DNA of 7,301 nt, taken from positions 1 to 7,301 of the forward strand of contig JARGFV010000119.1 of NCBI GenBank assembly GCA_029210545.1, written 5' to 3'. A model generated the notes under the pieces. The model was not told the DNA's origin and ran no database searches. It saw nothing but the letters and a program-made list of their open reading frames with translations. This DNA is from a bacterium. Lineage in GTDB: Bacteria; BMS3Abin14. Each line of letters opens with the position of its first letter. The stretch's first letter is position 1. The position numbers were made by a program, and so were the translations under genes. Positions 6,380-7,301 of the stretch are shown here, in pieces.

Positions 6380-6586
6380 TCATATATTTTCCGGACCATG
6401 CGCCTGAAAAACGGGAAATAGTCCGGATTTGATGGCGTAAAGCAGCAAGCTCACCATCATCTGGGGATCGTAGGGTGGCTGCCCGCCGGCCGAACCGTCA
6501 TAGGATGCGTAAATCCGTTCAAGACATATAATTCTGAGGGCTAACTTCTTCAGAATTATATGTTTTTCCATGACATCATAGTACAA
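6380..6586 (-). pseudogene. Transposase fragment, IS1182-type N-terminal region
   Basis: A 68-residue frame opening with TTG. Residues 25-51 include IYASYDGSAGGQPPYDP followed by QMMVSLLLYA, which I recognise as the conserved N-terminal block of IS1182-type transposases (normally several hundred residues long). Similarity stops after LLYA; the remaining tail (IKSGLFPVFQ...) looks like sequence joined by an internal deletion. The residues before 20 are encoded by a perfect inverted repeat and do not resemble the usual transposase start. No catalytic residues remain, so it is non-functional. Confidence 0.75.
6524..6563 (+). repeat. 14-bp perfect hairpin inside the IS remnant
   Basis: The arms acatataattctga (6524-6537) and tcagaattatatgt (6550-6563) pair perfectly around a 12-nt loop, followed on the plus strand by ttttt. 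It could act as a weak plus-strand terminator. It overlaps the 5' part of the transposase fragment. Confidence 0.75.
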
Positions 6587-6607
6587 TGGGCCGACAAAAT
6601 ATATCTG

Positions 6608-6660
6608 GGAGTCTGTGCCCTGCCTGTCTAACCAGACAGGCAGGTTCTCCGACAGACTCC
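6608..6660. repeat. Nested hairpins at the right end of the IS remnant
   Basis: The outer arms ggagtctgt (6608-6616) and acagactcc (6652-6660) are perfect complements. Inside them cctgcctgtct (6619-6629) pairs with agacaggcagg (6634-6644) around a 4-nt loop. The outer right arm includes the element's terminal repeat. Confidence 0.75.
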
Positions 6661-6724
6661 TAGGCTGCGGTCCTGGACCTGTTTTCCCAGGATCCTTCCT
6701 TCGCTACCTCCCCCTCACCTCGGT

Positions 6725-6745
6725 CCTCTCCCCCCAGGGGAGAGG
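6725..6745. repeat. CCTCTCCCC/GGGGAGAGG hairpin
   Basis: Perfect 9-bp arms (6725-6733 and 6737-6745) surround a 3-nt loop, preceded by cccctcacctcggt. This resembles 'ctcacc...cctctcccc...ggggagagg' intergenic repeats I recall from many proteobacterial genomes. The following gaactagactattcc resembles gaactggactatttt at 90-104. Confidence 0.65.
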
Positions 6746-6845
6746 AAGAATAGTGAACTAGACTATTCCAGGACAGTCTTTTCGCCCCCTCGGCTTTTCC
6801 CCCATGCTCCCATGCACACACGCTCCTTTTCCCCCATCACCCCGG

Positions 6846-6869
6846 CCCTCTCCCTCGGCGGGGAGAGGG
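6846..6869. repeat. CCCTCTCCC/GGGAGAGGG hairpin
   Basis: Perfect 9-bp arms (6846-6854 and 6861-6869) surround a 6-nt loop, preceded by catcaccccgg. It is the same repeat type as 6725-6745, and its right arm begins the 46-bp direct repeat. Confidence 0.65.
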
Positions 6870-6905
6870 AGAATAAGGAAAGGGGCTATTGGCATGGGGA
6901 GGAAG
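6860..6905 (+). repeat. 46-bp direct repeat, copy 2
   Basis: By eye identical to 5-50 in the same orientation. The pair brackets the tRNA, the operon and the IS remnant. Confidence 0.9.
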
Positions 6906-6961
6906 AATGAGGAATTTCGCCTTCCTTCGTGTTACTTTGTGACCTTCGTGTTGGATTAAAC

Positions 6962-7224
6962 TCCGCTTTCACAGGAACCGCGCCTTCCCCTCAGGTCCTT
7001 CGCCTTACCCTGCTTGCCGAGTCGAAGCCTTGGCGAAGACTGGCGTCACCCTGCCTGTCACGTCGTAGCTTTAGCGAAGACGGATGGTTAGATGGCTCTT
7101 ACCGCTTTTACAGGAACCGGGCCTTACCCCAGATTCAGCCTTCCTCCGTATCCGACGCCTGTCACGCCAGAGGCGTGATGAGCTCTGTGGTGAATCCGCT
7201 CTTGCCGCCTTTACAGGAACCGGG
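6962..7224 (+). repeat. Dispersed 'ctttacaggaacc' units, copies 2-4
   Basis: Three imperfect same-strand copies lie at 6962-6990 (tccgctttcacaggaaccg...), 7101-7130 (accgcttttacaggaaccgg...) and 7204-7224 (gccgcctttacaggaaccgg). The first two continue as gccttcccc or gccttacccc. Spacing is irregular (about 139 and 103 nt), so this is not a CRISPR array. Confidence 0.6.
7021..7083. repeat. Paired gcgaagac-containing motifs
   Basis: The motifs gtcgaagccttggcgaagac (7021-7040) and gtcgtagctttagcgaagac (7062-7081) are alternative versions of one imperfect palindrome. A similar inverted word, gtcttcgccttcggcttcg, occurs near 451-469. They appear to be degenerate intergenic repeats. Confidence 0.5.
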
Positions 7225-7301
7225 ATCGCTTCGCCCGGGCATTAGCTCGCGAAGACAAGCATTACCCCAGTTCCTGCCTTTCTTCGTGTCCGACTTCGTC
7301 A

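Larger units (their letters stand above)
6312..6659 (-). mobile_element. 348-bp internally deleted insertion sequence (IS1182-like)
   Basis: The two ends are inverted repeats. The left end reads CAGCGTGTCGGAAAACC from 6312, and the right end on the minus strand reads GAGTCTGTCGGAGAACC from 6659. They match at 13 of 17 positions without gaps. Each end is directly flanked by CTAG (6308-6311 and 6660-6663), consistent with a 4-bp target duplication. Subterminal tttgtcggcc (6348-6357) is repeated inverted at 6589-6598. Inside lies only a transposase fragment, so the element cannot move itself and has lost most of its interior. It could still be mobilised by a full-length relative elsewhere in the genome. 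Confidence 0.72.
6664..7301. other. Gene-free repeat-rich region
   Basis: No open frame here has recognisable protein motifs. The stretch contains two CCTCTCCC/GGGAGAGG hairpins, the second copy of the 46-bp repeat, three copies of the ctttacaggaacc unit, two gcgaagac-containing motifs (7021-7040, 7061-7083), and an inverted relative of the left-end palindrome (7161-7183). The phrase gctctgtggt(g/t)aa is also shared between 7182 onward and 330 onward. Confidence 0.75.

Noticed and set aside
5967-6383. 138-codon minus-strand open frame spanning the IS end and the malic-enzyme 5' region
   Set aside because: It crosses the IS boundary, the operator and the promoter, and it overlaps the malic-enzyme gene in another frame. 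It has no recognisable motif.
6962-7224. Possible CRISPR array from repeated ctttacaggaacc units
   Set aside because: Repeats are imperfect, unevenly spaced by roughly 100-140 nt, and occur again at 243-274 far away. No cas gene is in the window.

Overview
The window looks like part of a GC-rich bacterial chromosome. A syntrophic, sulfate-reducing or related Desulfobacterota-type (deltaproteobacterial) anaerobe is my best guess. The guess rests on the GlcD/GlcF-type dehydrogenase pair without GlcE, a malic enzyme in the same operon, and REP-like repeats of kinds I associate with such genomes. No phylogenetic marker is present, so the assignment is weak.

Layout: bases 1-480 hold no credible gene and form a patchwork of palindromic and dispersed repeats. 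An initiator tRNA-fMet gene follows on the minus strand (523-599), with an intrinsic terminator (477-520) and a recognisable promoter (614-642). The core is a tightly packed minus-strand operon that reads from about 6220 down to 766. Its promoter has an extended -10 box and overlaps an 11-bp inverted repeat. The first gene is an unusual 860-residue protein made of two malic-enzyme units in tandem (3563-6145). Next come an FAD-linked GlcD-type oxidase (2134-3561) and a GlcF-type Fe-S/CCG-domain protein (774-2126). The genes are separated by only 1 and 7 nt, and a terminator hairpin contains the last stop codon.

Upstream of the operon is a 348-bp deletion derivative of an insertion sequence (6312-6659). 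It has matching ends, CTAG flanks and a transposase fragment of IS1182 type. From 6664 to the end there is again no gene, only repeats related to those at the left end, including an exact 46-bp direct repeat (5-50 and 6860-6905) that brackets everything between.

Working together (inference): GlcD/GlcF enzymes oxidise 2-hydroxy acids such as D-lactate or glycolate and pass electrons on through Fe-S clusters. Malic enzyme decarboxylates malate to pyruvate. The operon could therefore feed two acids into pyruvate, or, if the substrate is glycolate, complete a glycolate - glyoxylate - malate - pyruvate route with a malate synthase encoded elsewhere. The most notable feature is the tandem malic enzyme. 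Each half has lost a different conserved active-site motif and keeps the one the other half lost, as if one active site were built from two specialised halves.
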